The notes under the pieces are model-generated. The model saw only the letters and a list, made by a program, of their open reading frames with translations. It was not told the origin of the DNA and ran no database searches. The translations under genes were made by a program, and so were the position numbers. This document shows positions 30,747-38,962 of a DNA stretch of 64,000 nt, piece by piece. The number at the start of each line of letters is the position of its first letter. The stretch's first letter is position 1. This DNA is from JAFAGX01 sp035624215 (GTDB lineage: Bacteria > Acidobacteriota > Terriglobia > Terriglobales > Acidobacteriaceae), in the NCBI GenBank assembly GCA_035624215.1, contig DASPRY010000080.1, positions 22,724-86,723 on the forward strand, read 5' to 3'.

Positions 30747-31736
30747 ATGAGATTTGGCTTCACGCTGAAACCGGACCTATCCATTGACCGCCTCCTGAAC
30801 CTGACGAAACAAGCAGAGGCCGGCGGTTTTCAGTATGGCTGGATATTCGATTCCCATATTCTTTGGAAAGAGCCATACCCTCTGCTGACGTTGATGGCGA
30901 CTAACAGCCGAAATTTGCGGCTGGGGCCTTGCGTCACCAACCCCGCGGTGCGGGATATCACCGTGACCGCGAGTCTTTTTGCGACACTAAATATCATCTC
31001 TGGTGGCCGGATGCAGTTGGGGATCGGCCGCGGTGACAGCTCGCGTCGCGTGTTAGGCAAAAAGCCGGTAACTTGGTCAGAATTGGAAAATGCCGTCAAG
31101 ATATTCCGTGATCTTACTTCCGGACGGGAGATCGAATACGACGGGCAAGCGACGCGAATTACTTGGGCCGATGCTACTCCGCCAGTTTGGATCGCAGGCT
31201 ACGGTCCGAAAGTGTTGCAAATGGCGGGACGAATTGCCGATGGAATCATTCTGCAATTCGCCGATCCTGATCTGATTTCGTGGTGCGTCGGATTTGTACA
31301 GGAAGGCGCCGGTGCTGCCGGCCGCGATTTCTCCAAGATTGAGGTCATGGCTGCCGCACCGTCATGGGTCTCCGATGACATCCATGCCGCGCGGGAGCGT
31401 GTGCGCTGGTTCCCTGCCCTGGTTTCAAACCACGTAGTGGATTTGATTAACCGCTATAAGCCCGAAGAACTGCCTGCTTCGCTGACGTCGTATGTCCGCA
31501 ATCGACCAGGCTATGATTACCTGCACCATTGTGAGGTGGACAGCGACAACAAGGGTTTTGTGACGGATGACGTTGTGGACCGCTTCTGCTTGCTCGGGCC
31601 GGCAAAGGCGCAAATTGACAAGCTGAGAAAGCTGGCTGCCGCCGGCGTGACCCAGTTCAACCTTTATTTGATGTCCGGAGACGAAGAAGAGCAACTGCGG
31701 TTGTTTCAGAATGAGGTCATGGCGCTGGTGCTTTAG
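30747..31736 (+). CDS. LLM-class flavin/F420-dependent oxidoreductase
   Basis: Luciferase-like monooxygenase or F420-dependent oxidoreductase of about 330 residues with a TIM-barrel fold. Recognisable segments are MRFGFTLKPDLSIDRL, WIFDSHILWKEPYPLL, LGPCVTNPAVRDITVTAS and GGRMQLGIGRGDSSRR, the last two typical of LLM active-site strands. The start is ATG 30747. The longer reading from 30612 has no family similarity and overlaps the promoter region. It lies just before the NCS1 permease gene (convergent), and I recall this subfamily being encoded beside dihydropyrimidinase, permease and amidohydrolase genes in other bacteria. That suggests a redox step in hydantoin or pyrimidine breakdown, but RutA-type cleavage is not shown by sequence. 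Confidence 0.75.
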   Translation: MRFGFTLKPDLSIDRLLNLTKQAEAGGFQYGWIFDSHILWKEPYPLLTLMATNSRNLRLGPCVTNPAVRDITVTASLFATLNIISGGRMQLGIGRGDSSRRVLGKKPVTWSELENAVKIFRDLTSGREIEYDGQATRITWADATPPVWIAGYGPKVLQMAGRIADGIILQFADPDLISWCVGFVQEGAGAAGRDFSKIEVMAAAPSWVSDDIHAARERVRWFPALVSNHVVDLINRYKPEELPASLTSYVRNRPGYDYLHHCEVDSDNKGFVTDDVVDRFCLLGPAKAQIDKLRKLAAAGVTQFNLYLMSGDEEEQLRLFQNEVMALVL

Positions 31737-31761
31737 ACATGGACGGCCAGCGCGTCAATGG

Positions 31762-33195
31762 TCAAACAGAATCCTCCGGCACTTGCACAGGTGCCACATT
31801 CGTCTCCGGCTCACGCCCTGACTGCATTAACCCGTAATAGCTGATGAATGCCACTGCAAAGCCCACCATCCAGGAATAGTCGTACAGGGGTCGCAACGGC
31901 GGCACGGCCAATCCAACTAATGCAATTCCCGCTCCTGCGACCAAAGCGATCATGGCACGCCAGTTCACGCCCCCTGAATACTCATAAGCTCCGCCCCGCA
32001 GGTAAAGGTCATCCACCAGCAGAACTCGCCGGCGGATCAGGAAGTAATCACAAATCATGATCCCCGCGACGGGACCCAGAAACGCCGCGTAGCCACCCAG
32101 CCAACCGAGGATGAACGTCCTATAGTTGGCCAGCAGCCTCCAGGGCATCATAGCCAGTCCCATCAAGCATGTGATGACACCGCCCGTCTTGAAGCTGATG
32201 AGCCGTGGTCGCAAGTTGGAAAAGTCATTGGCCGGCGAAACCACATTCGCACCGATGTTAACGTTGAGCGTGGCCAGCAGGATCGCCATCAAGGCAATCA
32301 CCACCGCCAACGGCGAATGAAATCGGCTGAGCAGTTGTACTGGATCCCAAACTGCCGTGCCGTAGATCAGCACCGTCGCCGAAGTGACCGCAATCCCGAT
32401 GAATGAATAAAAGGTCATCGTCGTGGGTAGGGCGAGCGCCTGACCGATCGCCTGATCACGCTGGCCACGCGAGAAGCGCGTGAAATCGGGAATGTTCAAA
32501 GAGACAGTTGCCCAGAAGCCGACCGTGCCGTTCAGCGCAGGCACAAAAAATTTTAAGAAGTCCGGAAAACTGGAAAGGCGCGAGGGACTTGATAACATCG
32601 GCCCGAAACCACCGGCGCTTAGGTAGGCCCACCCCAGCAGGAGCACTCCCACAGCCAATAGAACTGGGGCACTGATCCCCTGCAAATGGCGGATATATTC
32701 GATTCCCTGGAGGATCACAAGCAGGTTTATAAGCCAAAACAGCATGAAGCAAATTGCCACCCCATAGTGAAGCTGCTGCCATCTCGGCCAAATGGTGCTT
32801 AGCAAGGTGTTGATCGCCTCACCGCCAATCCAGCTCTGAATCCCAAACCAGCCACAGGCCACCAGCGCGCGCAAAACGGCAGCAACATTTGCACCCAAAA
32901 CTCCGAAAGACGAACGCGCCAGCACCGGGAATGGAATGCCGTATCGCGTGCCGGGATGCGAGTTCAGAAGCATCGGGACCAGTACGATGGCATTTCCAAT
33001 GAACACGGTCAACAGCGCCTGTTTCCAGTTCATCCCACCCTGGATCATGCTGGCCGCGAGCATATACGTCAAAATGTTGACCGACATCGAAACCCAGAGC
33101 GCGGCGTAGTTGTACATGCCCCAGGTGCGATGACTGGCAGTGGTGGGAGCAAGATCAGGGTTGTAGAGCGGGCTTGATTCGATGTTTATTGGCAT
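31762..33195 (-). CDS. NCS1-family nucleobase/hydantoin:cation symporter
   Basis: Twelve-helix inner-membrane permease for uracil, allantoin, hydantoin or related bases. The 477-residue protein starts at ATG 33195 and has the NCS1 signatures NYAALWVSMSVNILTYML, WFGIQSWIGGEAI, LNIPDFTRFSRGQ and NVVSPANDFSNL, followed by CDYFLIRRRVLLVDDLY, the cytoplasmic motif near the end of helix 10. The gene is the downstream partner of the amidohydrolase at 33238, 42 bases apart and on the same strand, so they are probably one transcription unit. It would bring in the substrate of the dihydropyrimidinase. Substrate choice cannot be read from the sequence. Confidence 0.92.
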   Translation of the reverse strand: MPINIESSPLYNPDLAPTTASHRTWGMYNYAALWVSMSVNILTYMLAASMIQGGMNWKQALLTVFIGNAIVLVPMLLNSHPGTRYGIPFPVLARSSFGVLGANVAAVLRALVACGWFGIQSWIGGEAINTLLSTIWPRWQQLHYGVAICFMLFWLINLLVILQGIEYIRHLQGISAPVLLAVGVLLLGWAYLSAGGFGPMLSSPSRLSSFPDFLKFFVPALNGTVGFWATVSLNIPDFTRFSRGQRDQAIGQALALPTTMTFYSFIGIAVTSATVLIYGTAVWDPVQLLSRFHSPLAVVIALMAILLATLNVNIGANVVSPANDFSNLRPRLISFKTGGVITCLMGLAMMPWRLLANYRTFILGWLGGYAAFLGPVAGIMICDYFLIRRRVLLVDDLYLRGGAYEYSGGVNWRAMIALVAGAGIALVGLAVPPLRPLYDYSWMVGFAVAFISYYGLMQSGREPETNVAPVQVPEDSV

Positions 33196-33237
33196 GTCAG
33201 TGGCTGCCGCACCTTCGCGGAACCCGGCGTTGCAGGA

Positions 33238-34131
33238 CTAATCTGCTGCTACAGCTTTTCCCGTTTGCGCGGTCAGCGGACCGTAAGTTTCCGGACGCCG
33301 GTCGCGGAAGAACTGCCAAGTCTTGCGAACCTCAAGAATCATGTCCAGGTCGAGATCCGCGACCAAAACTTCATCTTTGTCTCGACTGGCTTGCGCGATG
33401 ATCTTGCCGCGCGGATTGCAGAAATAGCTTTTGCCGTAAAACTCCCCGATGCTCCACGGCTTCTCTTCTCCGACACGATTAATCGCGCCTACGAAATAGC
33501 CATTGGCCACGGCATGAGCAGGCTGCTCCAGTTCCCAAAGATACTCGGAAAGTCCGGCGACGGTGGCGGAGGGATTGAACACGATTTCTGCGCCATTCAG
33601 CCCAAGAATGCGGGCACCCTCCGGAAAATGGCGGTCGTAGCATATGTACACGCCGACTTTGGCGTACTTGGTCTCAAAGACTTCGTACCCTAGATCACCG
33701 GGCGTGAAATAGAACTTCTCCCAGAAACCCGGATGGCAGTGCGGAATGTGGTGCTTGCGATACTTGCCTAAATAGCGCCCATCGGCATCAACGACCGCGG
33801 CGGTATTGAAATATACGCCCGGCATCTGCTCTTCGTAGACAGGAATCACCATAGCCATGCGATGGCGGGCGGCAATTTTCTGCATCAGCGCGATCGTAGG
33901 ACCTTCGGGAACACGCTCAACCAGTTCGTACCACCGCGGATTTTGTTCGGCGCAAAAGTAGGGGCCGTAAAATAGCTCTTGCAGACAGAGAACCTGCACT
34001 CTTTTCCTGGCCGCCAGTTCGATGAGCTTGACATGCTTGTCGATCATCGCTTTCTTGATTTGCGAAAGCGAGCGATCGGGACCGAGAGGATTCTTGGCTT
34101 GGACCAGGCCGCAACGAACTATCCGGGGCAT
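33238..34131 (-). CDS. Nitrilase-family amidohydrolase, probable N-carbamoyl-beta-alanine (beta-ureidopropionase) enzyme
   Basis: Hydrolyses the carbamoyl group from an N-carbamoyl amino acid, releasing CO2, ammonia and the amino acid. The 297 residues carry the nitrilase triad Glu52 (LCLQELFYGPYF), Lys126 (GKYRKHHIPH) and Cys164 (VYICYDRHFPEGARI). The residues around each resemble beta-ureidopropionase (YFCAEQNPRWYEL, INRVGEE, DRRPETYG). It starts at ATG 34131 with GGAGGTC upstream (34136-34142) and precedes the NCS1 permease. It is the expected step after dihydropyrimidinase. N-carbamoyl-D-amino-acid hydrolase or putrescine-type activity are possible alternatives. Confidence 0.88.
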   Translation of the reverse strand: MPRIVRCGLVQAKNPLGPDRSLSQIKKAMIDKHVKLIELAARKRVQVLCLQELFYGPYFCAEQNPRWYELVERVPEGPTIALMQKIAARHRMAMVIPVYEEQMPGVYFNTAAVVDADGRYLGKYRKHHIPHCHPGFWEKFYFTPGDLGYEVFETKYAKVGVYICYDRHFPEGARILGLNGAEIVFNPSATVAGLSEYLWELEQPAHAVANGYFVGAINRVGEEKPWSIGEFYGKSYFCNPRGKIIAQASRDKDEVLVADLDLDMILEVRKTWQFFRDRRPETYGPLTAQTGKAVAAD

Positions 34132-34170
34132 AAAGACCTCCGGGGGCCGACTATAGCAAAAATCTTGCGC

Positions 34171-35199
34171 TTACGCAGAAGCGGCTTTGTGGATTGCGAC
34201 TGCTCTCAACGGCTCTGTCAAGCTGCTCATCAGCCGGGCAAATCCCTCCAGATCCAGCGACTGCGGGCCATCGGAAAGAGCCCGCTCCGGACAAGGATGC
34301 ACCTCAACCATGATCCCATCTGCACCCAGAGCCGCCGCAGCCCGCGACATGGGCGGAATCAGTGTCGGACGGCCAGTCCCGTGTGATGGATCGGCGATGA
34401 CCGGCAAATGAGAAAGTTCCTGCGCCAGGGCAATGGAAGCCAAATCCAACGTGTTCCGAGTCTCAGTTTCGAAGGTCTTGATCCCTCGCTCACATAGCAC
34501 AACGTTCTGGTTCCCGCCGGCAAGCAGATATTCCGCGGCCAACAACCATTCCTTAACACTGGCGGAGGGGCCGCGCTTCAGCAAAACCGGTTTGTTGACT
34601 TTAGCCACTCTGCGCAGTAAGGCGAAGTTCTGCATGTTGCGTGCGCCGATTTGTAATAAGTCAGCATGCTCACAAATCACATCAACATCTTCTGTACTCA
34701 TGACCTCAGTGACCACGGGCAAGCCGGTCGCTTCCCTTGCCTCGCGAAGCAACTGCAATGCCTCTAATCCGAGGCCTTGAAATTCGTAAGGTGATGTTCG
34801 CGGCTTGTAAGCGCCGCCTCTCAGCAACCGAGCGCCACCAGCTTTTACCGCTTTCGCGGTGGAGAAGATTTGTTCGCGCGATTCCACTGAACACGGACCG
34901 GCGATCACAACGAAGTCTCCGTTCCCGATCAGGACACCGCCAACATTAACAACCGTGCGCTGCGGTTTCACCTGACGGCTAACCAGCTTGAAGGGCTGGG
35001 CAATCGGAACCACCTCGGCGACACCGCGCGCGGCTGCGAGCGCTTGCAGTTCATGCCGCCTTCCGCCGCTCCCCACCGCAGCTACAATCGCGCGCTCTGT
35101 TCCGCGGGTAACATGGGCTTGATAACCCGCCTCCTTGACTCGATCGATTACGTGCTGAATCTCCTGTTCCGTAGCGCCTTCGCGCATATTGATGATCAT
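34171..35199 (-). CDS. aroF: 3-deoxy-7-phosphoheptulonate (DAHP) synthase, type I-beta
   Basis: First enzyme of the shikimate pathway, joining phosphoenolpyruvate and erythrose 4-phosphate. I chose ATG 35199 because an AAGGAGA site lies at 35208-35214; an extension to 35226 has no site. A ferredoxin-like N-terminal regulatory domain (about 1-75, INMREGATEQEI) precedes the TIM barrel. Motifs seen are VVIAGPCSVESREQI, GGAYKPRTSPYEFQGLG, LLQIGARNMQNFALL, KPVLLKRG, ERGIKTFET, VIADPSHGTG and VEVHPCPERALSDG, containing PEP- and metal-binding residues. This form is usual in Acidobacteria and Thermotogales. The 5' region holds a promoter, a short aromatic-rich open frame and an intrinsic terminator, so the gene is likely under translation-coupled attenuation. 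Confidence 0.94.
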   Translation of the reverse strand: MIINMREGATEQEIQHVIDRVKEAGYQAHVTRGTERAIVAAVGSGGRRHELQALAAARGVAEVVPIAQPFKLVSRQVKPQRTVVNVGGVLIGNGDFVVIAGPCSVESREQIFSTAKAVKAGGARLLRGGAYKPRTSPYEFQGLGLEALQLLREAREATGLPVVTEVMSTEDVDVICEHADLLQIGARNMQNFALLRRVAKVNKPVLLKRGPSASVKEWLLAAEYLLAGGNQNVVLCERGIKTFETETRNTLDLASIALAQELSHLPVIADPSHGTGRPTLIPPMSRAAAALGADGIMVEVHPCPERALSDGPQSLDLEGFARLMSSLTEPLRAVAIHKAASA

Positions 35200-35245
35200 G
35201 ATTTTTGTTCTCCTTGGCTCTCCCATGCATCATTCCTTTTGCGCC

Positions 35246-35277
35246 AAAAACAAAACCGCGACTCAGAAGAGCCGCGG
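35246..35277 (-). terminator. Intrinsic terminator in the DAHP synthase leader (attenuator)
   Basis: Coding-strand RNA forms a 9-bp stem CCGCGGCUC/GAGUCGCGG with loop UUCU (35256-35277), followed by UUUUGUUUUU (35246-35255). One stem pair is G-U in this orientation but would be an A-C mismatch on the other strand, so the hairpin is built for minus-strand RNA. It lies between the leader open frame (stop at 35306) and the DAHP synthase start (35199), where it would stop transcription before the enzyme gene. Confidence 0.85.
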
Positions 35278-35305
35278 CTTGGGGACTTATGAACTTGGCG
35301 TTAAC

Positions 35306-35395
35306 TCACAATGTTCGCGCACACGCCTCGTCCCGGCCGCTACTCCTAAACCAGTAGCGGTAATAAGACCCGGAACTAAATCGGCGGATGCGCAT
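35306..35395 (-). CDS. Aromatic-rich leader peptide of DAHP synthase (29 aa)
   Basis: A 29-codon frame from ATG 35395 to TGA 35306. Codons 11-16 read Tyr, Tyr, Arg, Tyr, Trp, Phe; a further Phe is at codon 6, giving six aromatic codons in 29. It sits between a sigma70-like promoter (35409-35438) and the intrinsic terminator, the classic arrangement of attenuators for amino acid operons. A coding-strand segment right after the aromatic codons (GAGUAGCGGC, 35336-35345) can pair with the terminator's 5' arm (35269-35278) at 9 of 10 positions, one of them a wobble, with one mismatch, offering an antiterminator. A caveat is that the start lies only about 10 bases from the expected transcription start with no clear ribosome-binding site, so the leader would be nearly leaderless. 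Supported by arrangement, not by homology. Confidence 0.65.
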   Translation of the reverse strand: MRIRRFSSGSYYRYWFRSSGRDEACARTL

Positions 35396-35408
35396 AACGC
35401 AGGTGCGT

Positions 35409-35438
35409 ATTATGCAGGCAGCCGTTCCCAGGTGTCAA
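35409..35438 (-). promoter_or_regulatory. Sigma70-like promoter of the DAHP synthase leader
   Basis: The minus strand has TTGACA (35433-35438), an 18-base spacer and CATAAT (35409-35414). Transcription should start near 35402, just before the leader peptide ATG at 35395. Confidence 0.72.
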
Positions 35439-35564
35439 CCTGTTTTCGGACCACTTGCGGGGACTTGCCCGGCGCCAACCCAGAGTCGCATTTTGCTGCT
35501 GTGGACGAAAACCGTATTGCTTGCGTCGCTTATACTCATCTGTTCATCTAAAGCGCTACGTTAC

Positions 35565-36494
35565 ATGCCCTCTTTTGTTCGATATCGAAGCCGCTTATTT
35601 GTTCTGATAGCCGTGTTGCCGCTGAGCGGTTGCCTTTTCCGGTCCCGCAAGGTCGAGCAACCGGTTACTGTGCAACTCAAGACCGCCACGGCTGAACAAC
35701 TGATCGATTATGTGAACACTGAAGCCAGCAGAATCCAAACACTCGAGGCGACTGTTGACATTGCTACCGCGATCGGCGGTGAAAAGAAGGGCAAAGTCAC
35801 TGAGTACCAGGCTATCCGCGGCTATGTCCTGGCGCGCAAGCCGGCAATGCTGCGCATGATCGGCCTCATGCCCATCGTCCGCAACCGCGCGTTTGACATG
35901 GTGAGCGACGGGCACGACTTCAAACTATGGATCCCGCCCAAGAACCGCTTTATTGTCGGGCGAAACGACGTCGAGACCAACAATCCCGAACAGCCGCTGG
36001 AAAATGTGCGCCCCCAGCACATTTATGATGCTCTACTCTTACGTCACATCGACCTCCAGAATGAGATCGCGGTCATGGAAAGTGAAACCGCATCGACCAC
36101 CGACGGTAGAGGGCATAAGGTGCAGAAGGCGGAGTATATCCTGGATATCATCCGTACCGGTGAACATCCTTTCCTCTCACGAAAAATTATCTTCAGCCGC
36201 ACGGACCTGCTGCCCCACCGGCAGCTGTTCTATGATTCCCAGGGGAACGTTGAAACAAGTGCCACTTACGAAAACTACAAGTTGGACGTTGACGTGAACT
36301 TCCCCTGGCAGATCGAGATCATCCGGCCCCAGGAAGAATACGATATTACTTTGACAATGATTAAGGTCGAGCTGAACCAATCGCTTGTGGATGACAAATT
36401 TGTGCTGGAACAGCCGCCGGGCGTGGATGTGGTGCATCTGGACAAGCCACAGACCAGTTCAGCGGAGCATTCCGAAGGTCACAACGATCGGTAA
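35565..36494 (+). CDS. Predicted outer-membrane lipoprotein (LolA/LolB-like fold)
   Basis: Exported lipoprotein of 309 residues. The start at 35565 gives a short signal peptide with lipobox LSGC (LFVLIAVLPLSGCLFRSRK). A longer reading from 35388 would include the DAHP synthase leader region and is rejected. The mature part is a series of beta strands with helices, such as EATVDIATAIGG, GYVLARKPAMLRMIGLMP, DFKLWIPPKNRFIVGR and QLFYDSQGNVETSATYENY. The order resembles the LolA/LolB lipoprotein-carrier fold and the DUF4292-type proteins, but I cannot place it surely. It is followed 68 bases later by an FtsX-like permease gene on the same strand, so the two may form an export system. No ATPase gene lies beside them. 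Confidence 0.62.
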   Translation: MPSFVRYRSRLFVLIAVLPLSGCLFRSRKVEQPVTVQLKTATAEQLIDYVNTEASRIQTLEATVDIATAIGGEKKGKVTEYQAIRGYVLARKPAMLRMIGLMPIVRNRAFDMVSDGHDFKLWIPPKNRFIVGRNDVETNNPEQPLENVRPQHIYDALLLRHIDLQNEIAVMESETASTTDGRGHKVQKAEYILDIIRTGEHPFLSRKIIFSRTDLLPHRQLFYDSQGNVETSATYENYKLDVDVNFPWQIEIIRPQEEYDITLTMIKVELNQSLVDDKFVLEQPPGVDVVHLDKPQTSSAEHSEGHNDR

Positions 36495-36562
36495 AGAGTT
36501 CTGTGATGCGACCACGCACACCGCGATTTTGCTAAGCTAAGCTTTCAGCGGATCATCCTTAA

Positions 36563-37666
36563 ATGATGAACAAAATGATTGTCGCTAACCTGGCCCATCG
36601 GCCGATCCGGTCGGTGATCAGCATTGTGGCCATTGCGCTGGAAGTTACCCTCATCTTGCTCATTGTGGGCCTGGCGCTGGGTTTACTCAACGACTCGCGG
36701 CAAAGGCAAGCGGGAATCGGAGCCGACGTTGTAGTTATGCCGCCGGGCTCATCGTTCATCGTCGGCCTGACTGGCGCCCCCATGCCCATAAAGATTGGCG
36801 AAATTCTGGCAAAACTGCCGCACGTGATTGATGTCGCTCCCGTGGTAACTCAAGTCTCGACAGCCGGCACCTTGGAGGTAATCGCCGGCATTGACCTGAA
36901 CAGTTACGAAAAGCTGTCAGGGCCGTTTCAATTTGTGGCGGGGGGTCCGTTTCGCGCTCCTGACGATTGTATGGTAGATGACCTGTACGCCAGAGCGAAG
37001 CATGTGAAAGCTGGAGATACGATTGAGATACTAAACAACAAATTCCGGGTCTCAGGTATTGTCGAACCGGGAAAGGGCGCACGGAAATTTGTGCAGATCG
37101 GCATTCTTCAGGATCTAATCGGCGCGCAAGGCAAGGCCACAATTTTCTACTTGAAACTCGATGACCCGAACAATGCCGACCAGGTAGTCGACGAAATCAA
37201 GCGTGTACCTGGCATGGATCGCTACGTTGCCACATCGATGGCATATTACCTTTCCATGATGACCACGAGCAGGTATCCGGGGGTGTCTCAGTTTATTGAT
37301 TTTGTAATTGTGATCTCGGTCATCATCGGGTTTCTTGTGATTTTCCAATCTATGTACACCGCGGTGATGGAGCGCACTCGCGAAATCGGCATCCTGAAGT
37401 CGATGGGAGCATCAAAGTTTTATATCGTAGATGTCATCCTGCGTGAAACCATCCTGCTGGCCGTCGCGGGCATCGTTGTCGGTGTCGTCTTCAGTCTGGT
37501 GGCACGGGCGGGGATTGATGGCCGATCGACCCTCCGCGTGGTGGTGACAGGAGGATGGATTTTGCGAGCCACGGCTATCGCGATCGTGGGTGCAATACTC
37601 GGTGCCCTCTATCCTGCCTGTAAAGCCGCTCAGAAAGACCCGATTGACGCCCTGGCGTATGAATGA
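36563..37666 (+). CDS. FtsX/MacB-type ABC transporter permease
   Basis: Integral membrane permease of the MacB-PCD/FtsX class with four expected helices: one near the N-terminus (SVISIVAIALEVTLILLIVGLALG), then a large periplasmic domain (about 40-230), then three C-terminal helices (FIDFVIVISVIIGFLVIFQSM, ILLAVAGIVVGVVFSLV, ATAIAIVGAILGALYPA). The cytoplasmic motif ERTREIGILKSMGAS that contacts the ATPase is clear. The ending DPIDALAYE is typical. The ATPase partner is not in the neighbourhood, which is unusual but occurs. Possible role: lipoprotein or small-molecule release together with the lipoprotein encoded upstream. Confidence 0.85.
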   Translation: MMNKMIVANLAHRPIRSVISIVAIALEVTLILLIVGLALGLLNDSRQRQAGIGADVVVMPPGSSFIVGLTGAPMPIKIGEILAKLPHVIDVAPVVTQVSTAGTLEVIAGIDLNSYEKLSGPFQFVAGGPFRAPDDCMVDDLYARAKHVKAGDTIEILNNKFRVSGIVEPGKGARKFVQIGILQDLIGAQGKATIFYLKLDDPNNADQVVDEIKRVPGMDRYVATSMAYYLSMMTTSRYPGVSQFIDFVIVISVIIGFLVIFQSMYTAVMERTREIGILKSMGASKFYIVDVILRETILLAVAGIVVGVVFSLVARAGIDGRSTLRVVVTGGWILRATAIAIVGAILGALYPACKAAQKDPIDALAYE

Positions 37667-37712
37667 TGGTGAGTTGCCAGAGTGCGTAAGCATAAGGTGG
37701 ACAGTGGGTTCG

Positions 37713-37740
37713 TTGACAATGCACGCCCGCTAAGTTATCT
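37713..37740 (+). promoter_or_regulatory. Sigma70-like promoter of the rplM operon
   Basis: TTGACA at 37713-37718, a 16-base spacer and TTATCT at 37735-37740. It lies about 110 bases before rplM and after the permease stop, a good position for the ribosomal protein operon promoter. Confidence 0.6.
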
Positions 37741-37849
37741 TTAAGTCTTTAGCAGTCCTGCGGTTGCCCGCCTGATAGCCCTGCGCGTTCAGCGCTTGCG
37801 AGGTTACTCAGCGGTCTTCTTTGCTTTTTTCATTTTTTGGAGACTTGGA

Positions 37850-38284
37850 ATGTCAACCTATTTCCCCAAAGCGGGGGAAATTGCGCGCAAATGGTATGTC
37901 GTGGATGCCTCCGGGCAGACGCTTGGGCGTCTTTCCTCGCAAGTCGCGCGCCGCTTAATGGGCAAGGAGAATCCGAGATACACGCCGTTTCTCGACACCG
38001 GTGATCACGTGATTGTGATCAACGCCGAAAAAATTAAGATTACCGGCATGAAAGCCGAGCAAAAGGTGTACCAGCACTATACGGGGTATCCCGGAGGCTT
38101 GAGGACAGAGGATTTTCGCAACCGCTTTGCGAAGAGACCGGAGTTGGTGGTCGAGCAGGCAGTCTTGCGCATGCTGCCGAAATCAAAGCTTGGCCGGCAG
38201 ATGATCAGCAAGCTCAAGGTTTATCGCGGTGACAAGCACCCTCATCAGGCTCAGAAGCCCGAGGCGCTGGCTGCGAAGTCATAG
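37850..38284 (+). CDS. rplM: 50S ribosomal protein L13
   Basis: Large-subunit ribosomal protein, 144 residues. I chose ATG 37850 with GGAG at 37839-37842; an extension to 37796 adds a non-homologous hydrophobic stretch. Signatures: KWYVVDASGQTLGRLSSQVA, LMGKENPRYTPFLDTGDHV, INAEKIKITGMK and MLPKSKLGRQMISKLKVYRG. rpsI follows after about 80 bases, as usual. The C-terminus ends in a short Ala/Lys tail. Confidence 0.97.
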   Translation: MSTYFPKAGEIARKWYVVDASGQTLGRLSSQVARRLMGKENPRYTPFLDTGDHVIVINAEKIKITGMKAEQKVYQHYTGYPGGLRTEDFRNRFAKRPELVVEQAVLRMLPKSKLGRQMISKLKVYRGDKHPHQAQKPEALAAKS

Positions 38285-38366
38285 GTTGTCGAGGCAGGTC
38301 TGAATCTTTGAAAGGTTTGCGCTTCGCAGTCTGGCTAAATGCTGATTGCTAAGTGCTGAGAGCTAA

Positions 38367-38762
38367 ATGGCAGAGTCACTTCGATATTATGGTACGGGCC
38401 GACGCAAGTCGGCCGTCGCGCGGGTCTATTTGCGTCCGGGCAGCGGCGATTTCAAAGTCAATGGACGTCCGTTCGATCAATATTTCGTTACTGAATCGCA
38501 ACGTTACAGCGCGAGGGAGCCATTGCTTTCTACTGAGACTGCAAATTCGTTCAGCATTGCGGTGAGAGTGTCCGGTGGTGGCGTAAGTGGTCAGGCCGAT
38601 GCCGTTAAGCTCGGTATTGCACGCGCTCTTATGCAGTTCAATATGGAACTGCGGAAGAAATTGAAAGCCGAGGGCCTGATCAGCCGGGACTCGCGCTCCA
38701 AGGAGCGCAAGAAGTACGGCCAGAAAGGCGCCCGTAAGCGCTTCCAGTATTCGAAGAGATAG
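38367..38762 (+). CDS. rpsI: 30S ribosomal protein S9
   Basis: Small-subunit ribosomal protein, 131 residues. It has the conserved YYGTGRRKSAVARV, the IALARAL-like segment VKLGIARALMQFN, and the terminal KKYGQKGARKRFQYSKR that reaches the P-site tRNA. It is the second gene of the rplM-rpsI pair. The spacer to rpsB (38763-38962) is about 200 bases. Confidence 0.97.
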   Translation: MAESLRYYGTGRRKSAVARVYLRPGSGDFKVNGRPFDQYFVTESQRYSAREPLLSTETANSFSIAVRVSGGGVSGQADAVKLGIARALMQFNMELRKKLKAEGLISRDSRSKERKKYGQKGARKRFQYSKR

Positions 38763-38962
38763 TGATGAATGCCGAGTATCTGGTACCCGGTACAATGAGG
38801 TGAAAGGGTGTTCAATTCTTCCCGTATCTCGCGATGCGGGGACGGGAATAGCAATCGGGGAGAGCAGTTGCTAGTGGTCAGTGCCAACGAATCTTGCTGG
38901 CAACCGATCGCTGGTCACTGGCAAACTGGGCCAGCCCGATGCAGACCAAATGAGGAGGTTAA
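38763..38962. other. rpsI-rpsB spacer
   Basis: About 200 bases without a gene. It includes TCCCGT/ACGGGA hairpin arms around 38818-38846 and a TACAAT box at 38791-38796 without a good -35. It may hold a promoter or leader structure for rpsB, but I could not confirm either. Confidence 0.35.

Noticed and set aside
35388..35564. N-terminal extension of the 35565 lipoprotein
   Set aside because: It overlaps the DAHP synthase leader and promoter; the lipobox signal peptide starts at 35565.
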